Positions 41,562 through 52,764 are shown, numbered from the stretch's first letter. The stretch is DNA of 64,000 nt from Leucosporidium creatinivorum (GCA_001600635.1 BCKL01000005.1:3581-67580), one strand, 5' to 3'. Translations and numbers: made by a program. The notes: a model not told the origin generated them from the sequence alone.

Positions 41562-42665
41562 CTAAAACCTCCCCTGACTTCCATCCCTCCTCTTCTCCTC
41601 CTTACCAGGTCCCGGAGACACGCTCTTGAACACCCTCTCCCTGATGCTCCGCTTGGGAACGCCGATGGCATGGGGGTTGAGCCTCTCCGTTTCGCCCGAG
41701 GATCCAGAGGCAGCAGAAGTTCGTCCCGAACGACCACGGCGGCTCTCTGTAGAGTAAACGGAAGAGTCTGACTCGGAGGTGCGCCCCGAGGTGGAGGAGG
41801 AGGAGCGACTGCGAGGGATGAAGAGGTTGAAGGGACTGTCCTCTCGATGGATGGGGGACCTGTCTGGGTGGGCAGAGGTGGGCTCAGTGACGGTGAAGGT
41901 GGGAGCTTGGATCCGAGGGCGAGCCGAAGCGGTAGGCGGCGCGTTCGCTGCGAGGAACTCTGCGCCGAGCTCGGTGAAGGTCAGCATACGGCGCTGAGGG
42001 AGGGCGTCAAGAGGTGAACGCACCCCTGTACCTCTGTTGAGGTGTTCGGGAATCGTGCCGCTCCTCGTAGTGAGGGATCATGGGAGGCTGACGCCAGGAG
42101 GGACCGTTGGGATCGTGAGGGTAGCCGTGCTTCCAGTCGAGTGCCTCCGCTGCGTACGCCGAGATGAGATGAGGATGTCAGTGATGAGTACGAGCATAGA
42201 AGACGAGATGGAGCTCACCAAACTCCCGAGATCCTTCCTGTTGAAGGGAAGGGGAGCACGAATATCAGCGCCGAGTTCGGAGACCGAGGTCGGCGAGAGA
42301 TCGTCGATGAAGAGTGAGAAGGCAAAACATACCCATTCGCGAAGAGCTTCTTCTAACTCCCTTCTTGCTTTGCTGGGCTGCTCCATGGAAGTCTCAACGA
42401 GCCGTTTGTTGGAGCAGGGGCGGCGGGCCCCTGCGCCGAGCTATCGCTTTCACCTGCACTTACCTTCTTGCTCGTATTCTTGAGATAGGCTTTGAGAGAC
42501 TTGACCTCAGCAAGGACACCTGGGTGACCCGAGTCAAGACTGAGCATGGCCGATAGCAGACAAGCGCTTGAACTCTTTGGAAGAGGACTGACCTTCGTGG
42601 CCAGGGTTCGTGGGCTTGAAACGGCTCTTGGGGAGGTGTCTGTGGTCGGAGCTATTGATGTTCAT
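41562..42665 (-). CDS. Uncharacterised 238-aa protein U1 (tandem paralogue of U2)
   Basis: Six exons splice in frame: 42665-42593, 42519-42464, 42377-42333, 42237-42219, 42149-42024, 41959-41562. Order of parts: a short polar N-terminus; a predicted coiled-coil heptad stretch (EVKSLKAYLKN); RELEEALREW; EGSREF; PSWRQPPMIPHYEE; a long Ser/Pro region with TSAHPDRSPIHR and FIPRSRSSS; and a basic C-terminal block HAIGVPKRSIRERVFKSVS then PGP and RRDGSQG. U2 immediately upstream has the same parts, same exon phases, identical internal exon sizes (56, 45, 19, 126 nt) and the same total length. No known domain is recognised. The Ser-rich part with RxxS sites suggests a phosphoprotein (inference). Confidence 0.68.
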
Positions 42666-43241
42666 TTCCTCTGTCAACCGATGGACTCGAGCTGAGCTGA
42701 AGGAGCGGGAGAAGGCTGCGAGCGCAAACAGACGGGCGGACGAGAGAAGGCTCGAACCCGAGGAGATGGGAATGGACGCAGGCTCCCAGAGTGCGGCACA
42801 GCTGGGCGCACACGCCTCGAAGCTGTACAACGTCTATCGAGGGGGCCGCGAAGCAGACGGTAGACGGACGAGAGCCAGGCCTGAGCGTCGAGCGTCCGAT
42901 GCTCGGCGTAGGTTCGTGCTCCTGCACTCAGCTTGCGACCTCTGCACTGCGCCTATACCTCTACAGATTTTTCTCAAGTAATCTAGAGAGAATTGTCAAG
43001 ACGAGTAGAGCGTGAAGAGCGGAAAGCTACGAACTTGAACGAAGGGAAGCGAGTTCGGCGAAGCCAAAAGACGACGGAACTCGGTCTGCGCGTCAAGTTG
43101 CAATCTCTCGGGGTGCTCTCGTATCTCAAGGCGATTCAGCGCCAAAGTTCACATACGCCAAGACGAGCTTCCTTGCATCAGATCGCCCTGTTGCCCTCCC
43201 CTCCATCTCAACTTCTCGCCGTTGATCTTCAAAGCTCCCAC
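42666..43241. promoter_or_regulatory. Spacer between tandem genes U1 and U2
   Basis: This 576-bp spacer holds the U1 promoter and the U2 3' end. Nothing else is supported. Confidence 0.45.
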
Positions 43242-44342
43242 TCACTCCCTCCCAGACGACCGATTGGACATGAAGCTCCCCTGGCTACCATCCCTCTTCT
43301 TGTCCTTCCTACGAGGTCCAGGCGACACACTTTTAAACAGTCTCTCCGCCATGCTCCGCTTGGGCACGCCGATGGCATGAGGGTTGAGCTTGTCCTCCTC
43401 CGACTCGGCATCAGAGTTCGGTCCTGAGCGGCCACGGCGGCTCGGAGCTGACATCGCTGAGATGCCGGAAGAGCCCGACGTCGAGGAGGAGGAGCGGCGA
43501 CTCCGAGGGGTGAAGAGACCGAGGGGATCTTGGTGGATGGGCGATTTGTCGGGATGAGCCGAGGTAGGCGAAGTGATAGTGAGAGCTGGGGTGCGATGGA
43601 GAGAGCGATCTGAAGTGGTAGAGGCTGCAGGCCCTTGCATCAACTCTGCACCGAGCTCCGAAAGTCAGCAAGTCGGGCGCTGAGATGGGACTGGAAGATG
43701 GAGGCACCTTTGAACCGCTGCCGGCGCAGTTGAGGGTCGTACGTCTCCTCGTAGCCCGCCATCATGGGAGGTTGGCGCCAGAAGGGAGCGTTGGGATCGT
43801 GTTCACGTCCATGGACCTCGTCCCGGGCGACGGCTGTACATGTGGCATCGGGGGACGAGGGCGAGTGAGTCGAAGGAGGGAAAGCATAGGCAGACAAGAA
43901 GCATGGGCTTACCGTACTCGCGAGAACCTTCCTACCGTCCGAAAAAGAGGCAATCAGCGCCGAGCCTCGGTCAACTCGCTCGGCCGAGGGTGGGTCCTGT
44001 GTTCAGGAAGGAGGTGACAGCTCACCCAGTCGGCCAAAGCTTCTTCTAAGTTGGTACGCGAGTTGCTGGGCTGCTCAACGAAAGGTCAATGGAAGATCCT
44101 CCTTCCTCGCCCGAAACCAGCGCGCGGGGCTCACAGTGTTGCTCATCCTCGCAAGTCTTGCTCTGAGAGAATCAACTTCGCGAATGATGCCTGTAGTTCA
44201 AAAAGCGAGATGTGAGCAAGCTGTACTCTGAGACGGAGTCCCCGGGACCTCTTCACAGTTCAAGCCAGACCTCACCTTCGGGGCTGGAATCTGCTGGCCT
44301 GTGCTTGCAGTGGGGTCTGTCTCTGTAGTCGGGACCATTCAT
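43242..44342 (-). CDS. Uncharacterised 238-aa protein U2 (tandem paralogue of U1)
   Basis: Six exons: 44342-44276, 44190-44135, 44070-44026, 43931-43913, 43833-43708, 43645-43242, joining in frame to 238 aa. Shared blocks with U1: VDSLRARL coiled-coil piece, RTNLEEALADW, EGSREY, APFWRQPPMMAGYEE, TSAHPDKSPIHQ, FTPRSRRSS, and the C-terminal HAIGVPKRSMAERLFKSVS then PGP and KRDGSQG. The last-exon acceptor follows a GCTCGGTGCAG element, as in U1 (GCTCGGCGCAG). An in-frame ATG lies further upstream, but this start aligns with that of U1. Function unknown. Confidence 0.68.
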
Positions 44343-44633
44343 GCTTGCCTTGAGAAGACGGCACTCGAGTCGAACGAGAAGGCGGAAGTCAAGAGGAGCA
44401 AGAGGGAATCCTCGCCGAAGAGGACGTCCGAGGAGCGAAAGGTCCGCCCGAGAGGCCGAAAGCTGTACAGATGTGAGCTGACAGCGCCGCAAAGCTGACC
44501 GAGCCGAGCATTGTCCGAGATCAAGACCCCTCGGCGCGAGGTCTACGCGTTTTGAGCTCCCGCGCTCACCTCGTTTGCTCGTCGCCTCGTTCTACTTCGC
44601 TACAGACTCAATTCGGCTCTACTCAGCAGCAAT

Positions 44634-46511
44634 ATGGTGAGCTGCAGCTATTCACCACTGCTGTATCGAAGCTGTAACCTGACTCTTGAACGACAAAGGC
44701 GCCCGTTTCGATGCAGAGCGAAGGAGTGAGCAAGCCTAACGTACACCGAAGGATAGAAGCCCTCGCTACCAAGCTACGACGGCGGTACATGCTCCCTGTA
44801 CCTCTCTAGCTCGCCCCCGCTGATCTGCGCCCTCCAACAGCCAACTCATCGGCTCTCGCCAAGTCGCCCTCGAAGTCGTTCGGCTCTTGAGGGAGATCGT
44901 CTCGAGCGCCAAGTTCAACTCGTTCAAGCAGCTGGTGGAGCATCTGGAGGAGGTCGGTAGAGTGCTACAGGATGCTGGGCCGAAAGGTGAGCTTCAGAAC
45001 GAGCGCTTCTCTGAGTCAAACAAGGCGCGCTGGCTGTACCAGAGCAGCTGGATGTACCGGAGCAGCAGGCGCAGATGGAGGTCGATCGGAGGGGCAGGCT
45101 GATGTGCTACAGCGCCTTAAAAGGAACTCCGACTGACCCTACGCTTTGCATTTCTCCCGCCTGAACAGAGCTCGTGGTGACCAACATGACCCGCCGAATT
45201 GCCATGCTCATCAGCGAAGAGTACGCTACAGCTCTCACCAACTTTCTCGCCGACTCTGCCTCCTCCTCGGGCGGCGGCACCCCTTCCTCTATCCCTCCGA
45301 CGCCCTCACTCGGAGGTCCCAACCTCGATTCGACCAACTCGTCCTTCTTCACCGAGGCTGGCCGTACACGAGGAGGAGCACTGGGAAGCATCTTTGATCT
45401 CCTCGGTCACAAGACTACCAGCGCCGGAGCCATCAGCTCGCACAGCAACGCCGCTTCCACCTCCCTTCTCGGCACTCCCTCGGCCGTCTCCTCTCCTCCT
45501 TCTTCCACTCCCGCCTCCCCTCAAACCCACTCGCCTTCATCTTCCACCATCCTCTCGCGCCCGAATCTACCCCTGCGCACTCCCACCCTCGTTTCCCCTC
45601 ATGTCCAAGCCCTGCTGGAGGACGAGTTCTCGCGCAAGTCGTTCTCGTTGAAGCCCTTGTTCATCGAGGCGATTCAAGAGTTGATGGATGAGGTCGAGTC
45701 GACTTACAGGAGTGTCGGAGAGCAGTCGATTGATCACATCCACTCGGGGTGAGTTGCAGTCGCGGCGCCCGCGATGTCCGAGCTGACCTTCCTTCCTTCA
45801 ACAGCGAGTTCATCCTCACCATCGGTCAATCCAACACGGTCGAAGCCTTCCTCAAGGCCGCCGCCCGGAAACGCAAGTTCACCGTCATCGTCGCCGAGAC
45901 TGCTCCTTCGTTCGTCTTCTCTCGTTCCCCTCTGCCCCTCATCACCTCGCTAACCTGACCCTCACCACAGCTTCTCCGGCCGCCGCACCGCCGCCTCCCT
46001 CTCCGCCTCCGGAATCACCACCATCCTCATCCCCGACTCCAACATCTTTGCCCTCCTCCCTCGCGTCTCCAAAGTCCTCCTCGGCCCTCACCTCGTCCTA
46101 GCAGACGGCGCTCTCCTCTCCATCGCCGGTTCCCTCCCTCTCACTCTCGCGGCCAATCGGATGCGAGTGCCCGTCGTCATTGTGGGAGGCATGTTCAAGT
46201 TCAGTCCGCTGTACCTTGGCGAGGCGGATTGGGGGATGAGGGATTTGGGAAGCCCGGAGGAGGTGCTTGGACGGGGAGAGGGAGCGGCCAGTGGAGATGA
46301 TGAGGAGGATACGGAGGTGCTGAACCCGTACTATGATGTCGTGCCGGCTGAGCTGGTCGACCTTTACATCACCAACCTGTGGGTTCTCGCTCGCCTCTTG
46401 GTCGAAGAAGACTCGGCGCTGATCTCCCTCTTTCGATCCCACAGCGGCGGTCACCCTTCTTCGCTGCTGTATCGCTTACTGTCCGAGACGTACGGTACTG
46501 GATCGGCGTAG
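44634..46511 (+). CDS. GCD7: Translation initiation factor eIF2B subunit beta
   Basis: Seven exons splice in frame to 464 aa: 44634-44636 (only the ATG), 44699-44784, 44841-44986, 45169-45748, 45805-45909, 45971-46378, 46445-46511. The N-terminal helical region ([17 protein letters not shown]) and C-terminal Rossmann-like fold ([75 protein letters not shown]) are typical of the regulatory alpha/beta/delta subunits of eIF2B. The NPYYD..P motif and length point to beta. eIF2B recycles eIF2-GDP to eIF2-GTP. A ~115-aa Ser/Thr/Pro insertion sits near residues 105-200. The first intron begins directly after the start codon (ATG|GTGAGC). It is convergent with the kinase gene. Confidence 0.92.
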
Positions 46512-46672
46512 GCGTGAGGCGCATGGCTGTCCAATCTACGATGTTGCAGCTCGTTCGACTTTCTCAGGCTGCGAAGGAGAGCTATCCACCCACTCTCCTC
46601 TTCGGCTGTGCGGTCGGGACTCGAATGAAGCGAACCGCAATCTGAATACACCTCGACAAAGTCTGCACTACC

Positions 46673-49600
46673 TCAAACCACTCCCCACTCCTTCCTCGCG
46701 CCTTTCGCATTCCCCGGCCCACTGCTCTTCTGCCGCCCTCCTCCACCGCTCATCGACTCCCACCTGCTCTTCATATTCCTTACTCCGGCAAACTTCTCCT
46801 CCTCCTCCTCCTGTTGCTGCTGCTGCTCGGCCGAGGGAGGTTTAGGGAGAGGTCGCACGCCACTGCTGCTGAGGTTTGGCTGAACGGGGAGGAAGCTCTC
46901 TTTCTTGGGCGTACCGGGAGGTCCCACAGGCTTGAACGGCTGTCGGTCCCCTCCTGCTCCCCCTCCTGCTCCTCCGACCATCCCAGCACCGCCGAACGAG
47001 CTCGACGCTCCCGCCGAAGGAGGCGTACTCGGCATCTCGCCCGTCAAGTGCTTGTCCAGCCCCTCAGCATCCGGGAACCTCTGCTGAAAATGATGCGGCG
47101 AGGCGGCCTTGGACGCCCAGTGCGGACGATTGGTCGCCTGCTGTCGATCGCTGGTGTTGGACTTGAGCGAGTCGCCTCTGCGAAGACCGGTCGGCTTGGC
47201 TGCTGTTGGCGGAGGAGGGCGCTTCGCGGAGGAGGACGAGCTGCCGGTGGTGTTTGAGCCGATGACGGCGGGTGCTGATTCGGTGGTAGGGCTTGTTGGG
47301 GTGGTGGAGAGCGTCTCGTAGCGGGAGACGAGGTTGGTGATTGCTGCTTGCCGCTTCGAGGATTGAGGCTTAGGGGCGAGGAGGGGAGGGCCATGAGAGG
47401 CGGTGGCGGGAGAGCGGTTGGAGGAAAAGGTAGGGCGAGAGACGGCGGGAGGGGACCAGTCCTGCTGCTGCTGCTGCTGTTGCTGGGGAGAGGGCTGCTC
47501 GGCGAGGGGAGCGAACTTGCGAATCGAGGATAAGGCGGGGCCGAGGTCGATGTCGCCTCCGCCTTCCGAGGACGACATCGAGTCGAGCCGAGTGATGGGA
47601 GGGAGCGTCGACGAGGGAGAGGTGATGGGAGCCGCAGGCTGCAGGGCCGACGAGCTCGAAGTAGGAGGCTGAGGAAGCGGCCTCGACTCCCTTCCGTTGC
47701 CGTTGCCGACCTTCCGGGGAGCAAAGTCCTCGGGCTCGTCGTCGCTTGACTCTTCGACTTCCTCCTTCTCGATGATGGGCTGCCATGCCTCGTCTCTCGA
47801 CTCCGCATGCTGCGGCTCGCTCGCCACCTTGAGCGAAGGAGCGGGCGGGGTCGTATCGAGGAGGTCGATGGAGGGGTACCGCTTCTCAGCGTCCTCATCG
47901 GTCGTACTCGTCGGCGCCGCCGATTGAGGCGCAGCGATGGGAGCCGGCGACTTGGCGATAGATGGAGTCTCGGCGCTCGGCTTGACCGGACGGAACTTCT
48001 CCCTCGTTGACGACGCCGATGATTTCGAGTCGAAGGATTGACCAGCACCGCCGATGAACGACATCCGCTTACTCGCGACGTTGTTGGTGGACGAGGTGGG
48101 GACGGTTTGAGTGAGAGGAGGGAGCGCCGAGGCGGTGGTGGGCTGGGTGAGAGGAGGGAGAGTTGAGGAGGGGAGGGTCGAGGGAGCCGATGACGGAGCG
48201 TTGAAAGCCTTTGGAGCGAACGCATCGTCGTTGTCCGCATCGTCGCCGAGCAGATCGAACGACTGCTGCTTCGTCTTCGCCGATGATCCGGTAGCGAGGC
48301 CAGGCAGAGCGACAGGCTCTGGCGAGCGCATGCTATCGTGCACCTCGGACTTGTTCAGTCGAGTACTCGTGCCGATGGGTGGTCTCCAGCCGGCGAGAAG
48401 GTGAGGCGAAGTCTGCGAAGAGCGACTGACGAGCTCAGGCTTGGAGGACCCGCGAAGTGGGAGAGGAGAGGGGAGGAAAGGGAGAGAAGTGGTCTCCCCT
48501 ACTGGACGACGAGGAAGAGGTGGACCAGCGTCTCCGGTGAGGTGTGCTGGGACGGGAGAGGCGGATGGCTGAGGGATGAAGGAGGATCCGAAAGATGAGG
48601 CGGCGCCGGAAGGAGCTGGAGAGGCGGAAGCAGCGGGCTTGGTGGTGGGGACAGACGATGAGGCGAATGTTGAGCCGGGGAAGTCGCCCAAGCTGGGGTA
48701 CGTCGACTCGAACGCGGCCTTCTCGTCCTCTTGCGCGGGCGCCTTTGCTGGCGGAGGCGCGGGTGAACTGGGCTTCGCAGCCGAAGACGACGGCCGACTG
48801 CTCCATCCTTCGTTACCTAGGCTCGTCAAGCCTCCCAGCTTCGACGAAGTAGGCTGCTGGGGTACCATCGGCCCAGGCTTGGGCGAGGAGGTCGAGGGGG
48901 GAGGAACGAGGTCGGCGAACATGGCGCCGTTGGAAGGAGGCGAGAAGGAGGTAGTCGAAGGGCTTGTAGCGGAAGGCGCAAACGAGTCCCCGAAGGAAGC
49001 TGTTGCTGGTGATGAGGCGGCCGCTGCTGATGAGGGACCGACCGAGAAGGCATCGCCGAAGCCATTCGAGCCCGTCGATGGCGCCGACTTGCCTGTTGGC
49101 CATGCAGACCCCGATCCCTCGGTGTTGGAACCCATCGGCTGCCACTCATGACCCGACATAGGCGCCTCTCCTCCCGTCTTGACCATCCTCGCGGTATCGG
49201 GCTCGGCGGCGGCAGCGGCAGGAGGTGCGAGACTCCCTTTCGTGGGACGTCCTCGACGCATGGGGGAGATGGTTTCGGCAAAGGAGGGTGCGGTGGGTCC
49301 AGCGGGGACGGGGCCGGAGCTCAGAATGTTGGAGTAGGCCGCCGATTTGGAGGGGAGCGAGGGAGCTGGCGAAGACGAGGAGGATGCATATTTCTGTTGA
49401 AGCGAACAAAAGTCAAATTTGGTTCGAAGCAGAAGAATAGCATCGTTCCTCACGTTCTCGAGCCGAACGGCGACACCTCGAAGCCGACAGACGTGCTCGT
49501 GCACCTGGTAGATGTTGGGGCGCTGAGTGGAGCTTTCCTGCAGCATGGCTCCGATGAGGCCCTTGATCGAGTTCGAGTAGGCGGGGTAAGGCGGAATCTA

Positions 49601-50997
49601 GGAGCAAAGAGAGGTCAGCGAGCAGTCCAGCGCGGAGGAAGCTCGCCCGAGTCGAGCCAACCTTGTACTGAGCGTTGAGGATAGCGAGGGGACCATGCTC
49701 CTCGAACGGAGTGGTGTAGTAACAGAGCTTGTAAAGGAGCACTCCCAGAGCCCAGATATCTGCACGCAAGGCCAGTCAGCGCTTTGCTCAGCTCAAGCGC
49801 CGAGCCTGACTCACCGATCTTCTCATCGTAGCCCTTCCGACCCCACACATCAACGAGCTCAGGCGCCCGATACTGCAGCGTAGTCGTCTTGTTGATCTCG
49901 AGCTCCATTTTCTGAATCGCCTCGACCGCCGTCGGCACCTTCTCTCTCGGCATCGGCGTGGTGGTCGAGCCGAAGTCGCAGACCTTGTAGGTCTGAGGAG
50001 GGCTGAGGAGGATGTTTTCGACCTTGAGATCTCGGTGGATGAGGGGAGGGTTTTGGTAGTGCATGTGGGCGACGGCCTGTAGCGAGAGGTTCGGTCAGAG
50101 CTGTTCGGCGAAGGCGAAGGAGCTTCGGCGCACCTCGACGGTGTCGCTGAAGATCTTGAGAATCTCGGTCTCGGTCAACCGGTTCTGCAGCCTCGTGTTC
50201 ATCATGTCGATGATTCCTCCACCTGCAAATAACGAGGAGTCAGTCCACGCTCGCTTCACAGCTGCTCGGCGCTGGTCGAAACGCACCGGCACACCACTCC
50301 ATCAAAATGTAGATCTCGTAGCCCTTGCTGCCATTGACGCCTCCTGGAAGTTCCGATACCGAGGCCTCGAGCATGTTGACGATGCGAGGATGGTTGCGAA
50401 CCAGTTTCTGGGAGGTGGAGCAGCGGTCAGTCAGACCTCGCCGAGAAGGCTGCTGAGATGCAGGGAGGAGCAGCAGTGAGTACTCACCATGACCTCTACT
50501 TCTTTGCCGACCTCCTCGACGCCCTTCTTGTCGGGTACAGCGATCCGCTTCAGGACGTGTTTCGTGCTCGCGGAAGGGGAACCGGCGGGGATGGGAGTCG
50601 CCGACTTGGCCAAGTAGACGTGCGCGAAGCCACCTGTAACATCGCGCACGAGACCAGATGTCAGCGAACGCCTTCGGCCGCTGTACAGCGCTTCGGCCGC
50701 CGAGCCAAGGCTGCGTCGTCACTGAACGGGCCAGCTGAACCATCTTGTAGAGCCCTGCAGATCCCCTAGCAGCGCCTAGAGGATGTAGAATAGCTCACCT
50801 TCAGTCAAGTACCGCTCCACCCTCACTTCATACTCTCCCACCCTCACAATCGTGCCCGGCGGCAGCGTACCCGCTGGGGCGTTGGCTTGAGGCGGCGCTC
50901 CTCCGAACTGAGGCAGACCGGGTGCAGGCGAATGCGATGGCGCCTGAGTGTGCCGAGCTGAAGGAGCGTAGGATGCTGAGTAGCCTGCTTGCGCCAT
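46673..50997 (-). CDS. Ark/Prk (NAK/AAK1) family serine/threonine kinase
   Basis: Eight exons: 50997-50799, 50633-50488, 50407-50287, 50222-50134, 50076-49815, 49759-49662, 49597-49454, 49393-46673, giving 1259 aa. The kinase domain occupies about residues 50-345: [15 protein letters not shown], the invariant-Lys segment [52 protein letters not shown] and [14 protein letters not shown]. This pattern is that of NAK kinases (yeast Ark1, Prk1, Akl1; animal AAK1), which phosphorylate endocytic adaptors and regulate actin patches. The C-terminal ~900 residues are low-complexity, with Ser/Pro/Ala runs, polyglutamine from CAG repeats near 46811-46830 and 47462-47480, and an FDLLGDDAD acidic motif. 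The long tail resembles Akl1 and AAK1. The last intron (60 nt) is also in frame, so retention would add 20 residues. Confidence 0.92.
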
Positions 50998-51562
50998 ACT
51001 GCTCGTGCTGCTTCAGGCAGCGCTGGGCGTCAGAGGGGACGGCTGTTCTGCTTTAGCTGTAGTCGATCAGATGCTCGTGCTAGCTGTGTAGTACTTGTAA
51101 TCGATCTAAGCCGCTGTAGTCGGGTTAAAGAGGAGACGAGGTGAGCGTAAGAGGAGAAGCATCGAAGCGACTTGGCGGCCGAGAGGGCCTCGAGATGTCT
51201 ATTACTCGATTAGCGCTCACATCTCATTTCGGGGAGCCATCACATGCTCTGCAACCCCTCGCACCTCACAGCATTCATCGCAAGCTTCGCTCGGCCGCCA
51301 GACCTCGGCGAGCCCCTCTCGCTTGCTCGCCCGAAGCTGTATCGCTTTGCTCGCCAGAAAGATCCGCAAGAAACGAGTGAGACGGTATGAAGCAAGTGTA
51401 CGAGTATTAAAGCTCTCGACGCGTCTTATCCTTCCTGAAGCACGCTTCCCTACTCGCCTCCTCGGCCCTCCTCTCCCCGCCGAACTTTCGCCTCTAACGA
51501 CCTGAAGGGATAGAAGGGGTCAACGAGAGATGAAGGTATACGGGAGTGGGCGGTAGCTCACC
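50998..51562. promoter_or_regulatory. Kinase promoter and F6 3' region
   Basis: The first ~125 bp upstream of the kinase start are rich in TGTAGT/CTGTAG words. From 51127 onward lies the inverted-repeat copy of the F4-F5 spacer. The F6 3'-UTR intron begins at 51561 on the minus strand, one base after the stop codon. Confidence 0.55.
51127..51475 (-). repeat. Inverted repeat, right copy (downstream of F6)
   Basis: Read on the minus strand this matches 36597-36925. The similarity stops near 51121-51127, within the F-box leader, where an F5-like gene would begin; the kinase promoter follows instead. This marks a probable duplication breakpoint. Confidence 0.8.
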
Positions 51563-52764
51563 TCAAGTCCACACGAGCTTGACCTGCTTCTGTTCCGCCA
51601 GCTCTTTCACTCTCCTCGTCCCTTCGGCGGACCAAGGCTGAGCGAGTCGAGTAGGGATGTACAGGGTCGCAAGGGCAGGCGGCAGAGGCATGCGTAATAT
51701 GGCTTCGAAGTTGATTTGCGAGAGCGCCGCGCCTTCAATGACGAGCTTGCGCAATTCGGCGAGGCGGTCGAGGAGAGGAAGGCCTTCAACGGAGGATGCG
51801 TGCACCATCAGTGTATGGAGCTTCTTACCGCTGCTGATGAAGTATCTGACTTCTCTGTGGGTGGCCCAGCCATCCGGAGCCGCGAAGCAGTCGAGGCGTT
51901 CGGCGAGAGGCAGGAGAGCGCAAGCGACGTCGGCGCCGGGGAGGGACTCGTCGCCGAGTCGCTTGCGAACGACTAACGAAAGGGGTGTCTTGACGGGTGT
52001 AAGATGGGGAAGAAGAGCCTGCACGAGATCGTAGTCGGCCACGATGTCGAGATGGCGGAGGGCGGCGGCGACGGGAAGGGAGCGGGCGCTGTAATCGCGC
52101 TCGAAGTGGCTGTTCAGGCGTAGTGTATGAAGATCAAGCCAAGCCGCGATCATTCTGCAGAAGACTACTGGTGAGCAACAGTGTTGGAAGAGATGACTCG
52201 GCGCAAATAAACGTACTCGGCGAGAACGGGAGGCGTCACGGTGGCTTTATCGTACAGCTCGACAAAGTGGAGACCTCTGAGCTTCTTCATCGCTTCCAAT
52301 AGATTGAGTCCGAATCCTCCCCATCGCTCGTATTCCGACGGAACGTTGGCCAGCCAGGTCTCGAGGTCGATGGAGAGGTGCTCGACGTTTCGGCAAGCGT
52401 CCAAAAGCATGGCCGTCCTTCCCGAGCGGTCGACACTGCTGACAGCATTCAATCGAATGGCCACGAGCTGCACCTTCCCGCCCCTCCCCGTCTGCTTCAG
52501 CTTGAGCGCGAGTTTCTTCGCTTCCTTGGCGCTCTTGACGGCGTACTCGGTCGCAGGGGGCATGACGCTGCACCAGTGGTAGCAGGCAGCTCCGAATGAT
52601 CTCCTCGTGCTCTGTCGCTTGAAGGCATCCTCCTCGTCGTCCAGCGCGAGCTCGAAGATCTGTTGGAGCGTTTCCGTGGGGAGAGCGGCGACGGGCGAGT
52701 CAGTAGGCTGTTGAGGGCGGGCGTAGGAGATTCCTGTAGCTTGTTGAGCTGTTTGAGCTTCCAT
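51563..52764 (-). CDS. F-box protein, lineage-expanded family, copy F6 (open)
   Basis: Exons 52764-52217 and 52154-51563 give 379 aa. N-terminal MEAQTAQQATGISYARPQQP and the F-box (ALPTETLQQIFELALDD, ACYHWCSV) are followed by leucine-rich irregular repeats: QLVAIRLNAV, AMLLDACRNVEHLSIDLE, ALRHLDIV, CFAAPDGWAT, LLDRLAELRKLVIEG, and the terminal VKLVWT. The intron lies after the GCCGA donor context shared with F2-F4. The TGA stop is one base before a GTGAGC donor. F6 is the open counterpart of pseudogene F4, and the 3' flanks of the two match as an inverted repeat. It is head-to-head with family-X copy D. Confidence 0.8.

Noticed and set aside
46811-47480. CAG/CTG triplet runs as a possible repeat-expansion locus
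   Set aside because: They are short, imperfect and encode polyglutamine in the low-complexity tail of the kinase, which is common in this family.
51141-51380. Plus-strand open frame similar to a minus-strand frame at 36681-36920
   Set aside because: The similarity is explained by the DNA-level inverted repeat of the F4-F5 spacer; neither frame has a gene context.
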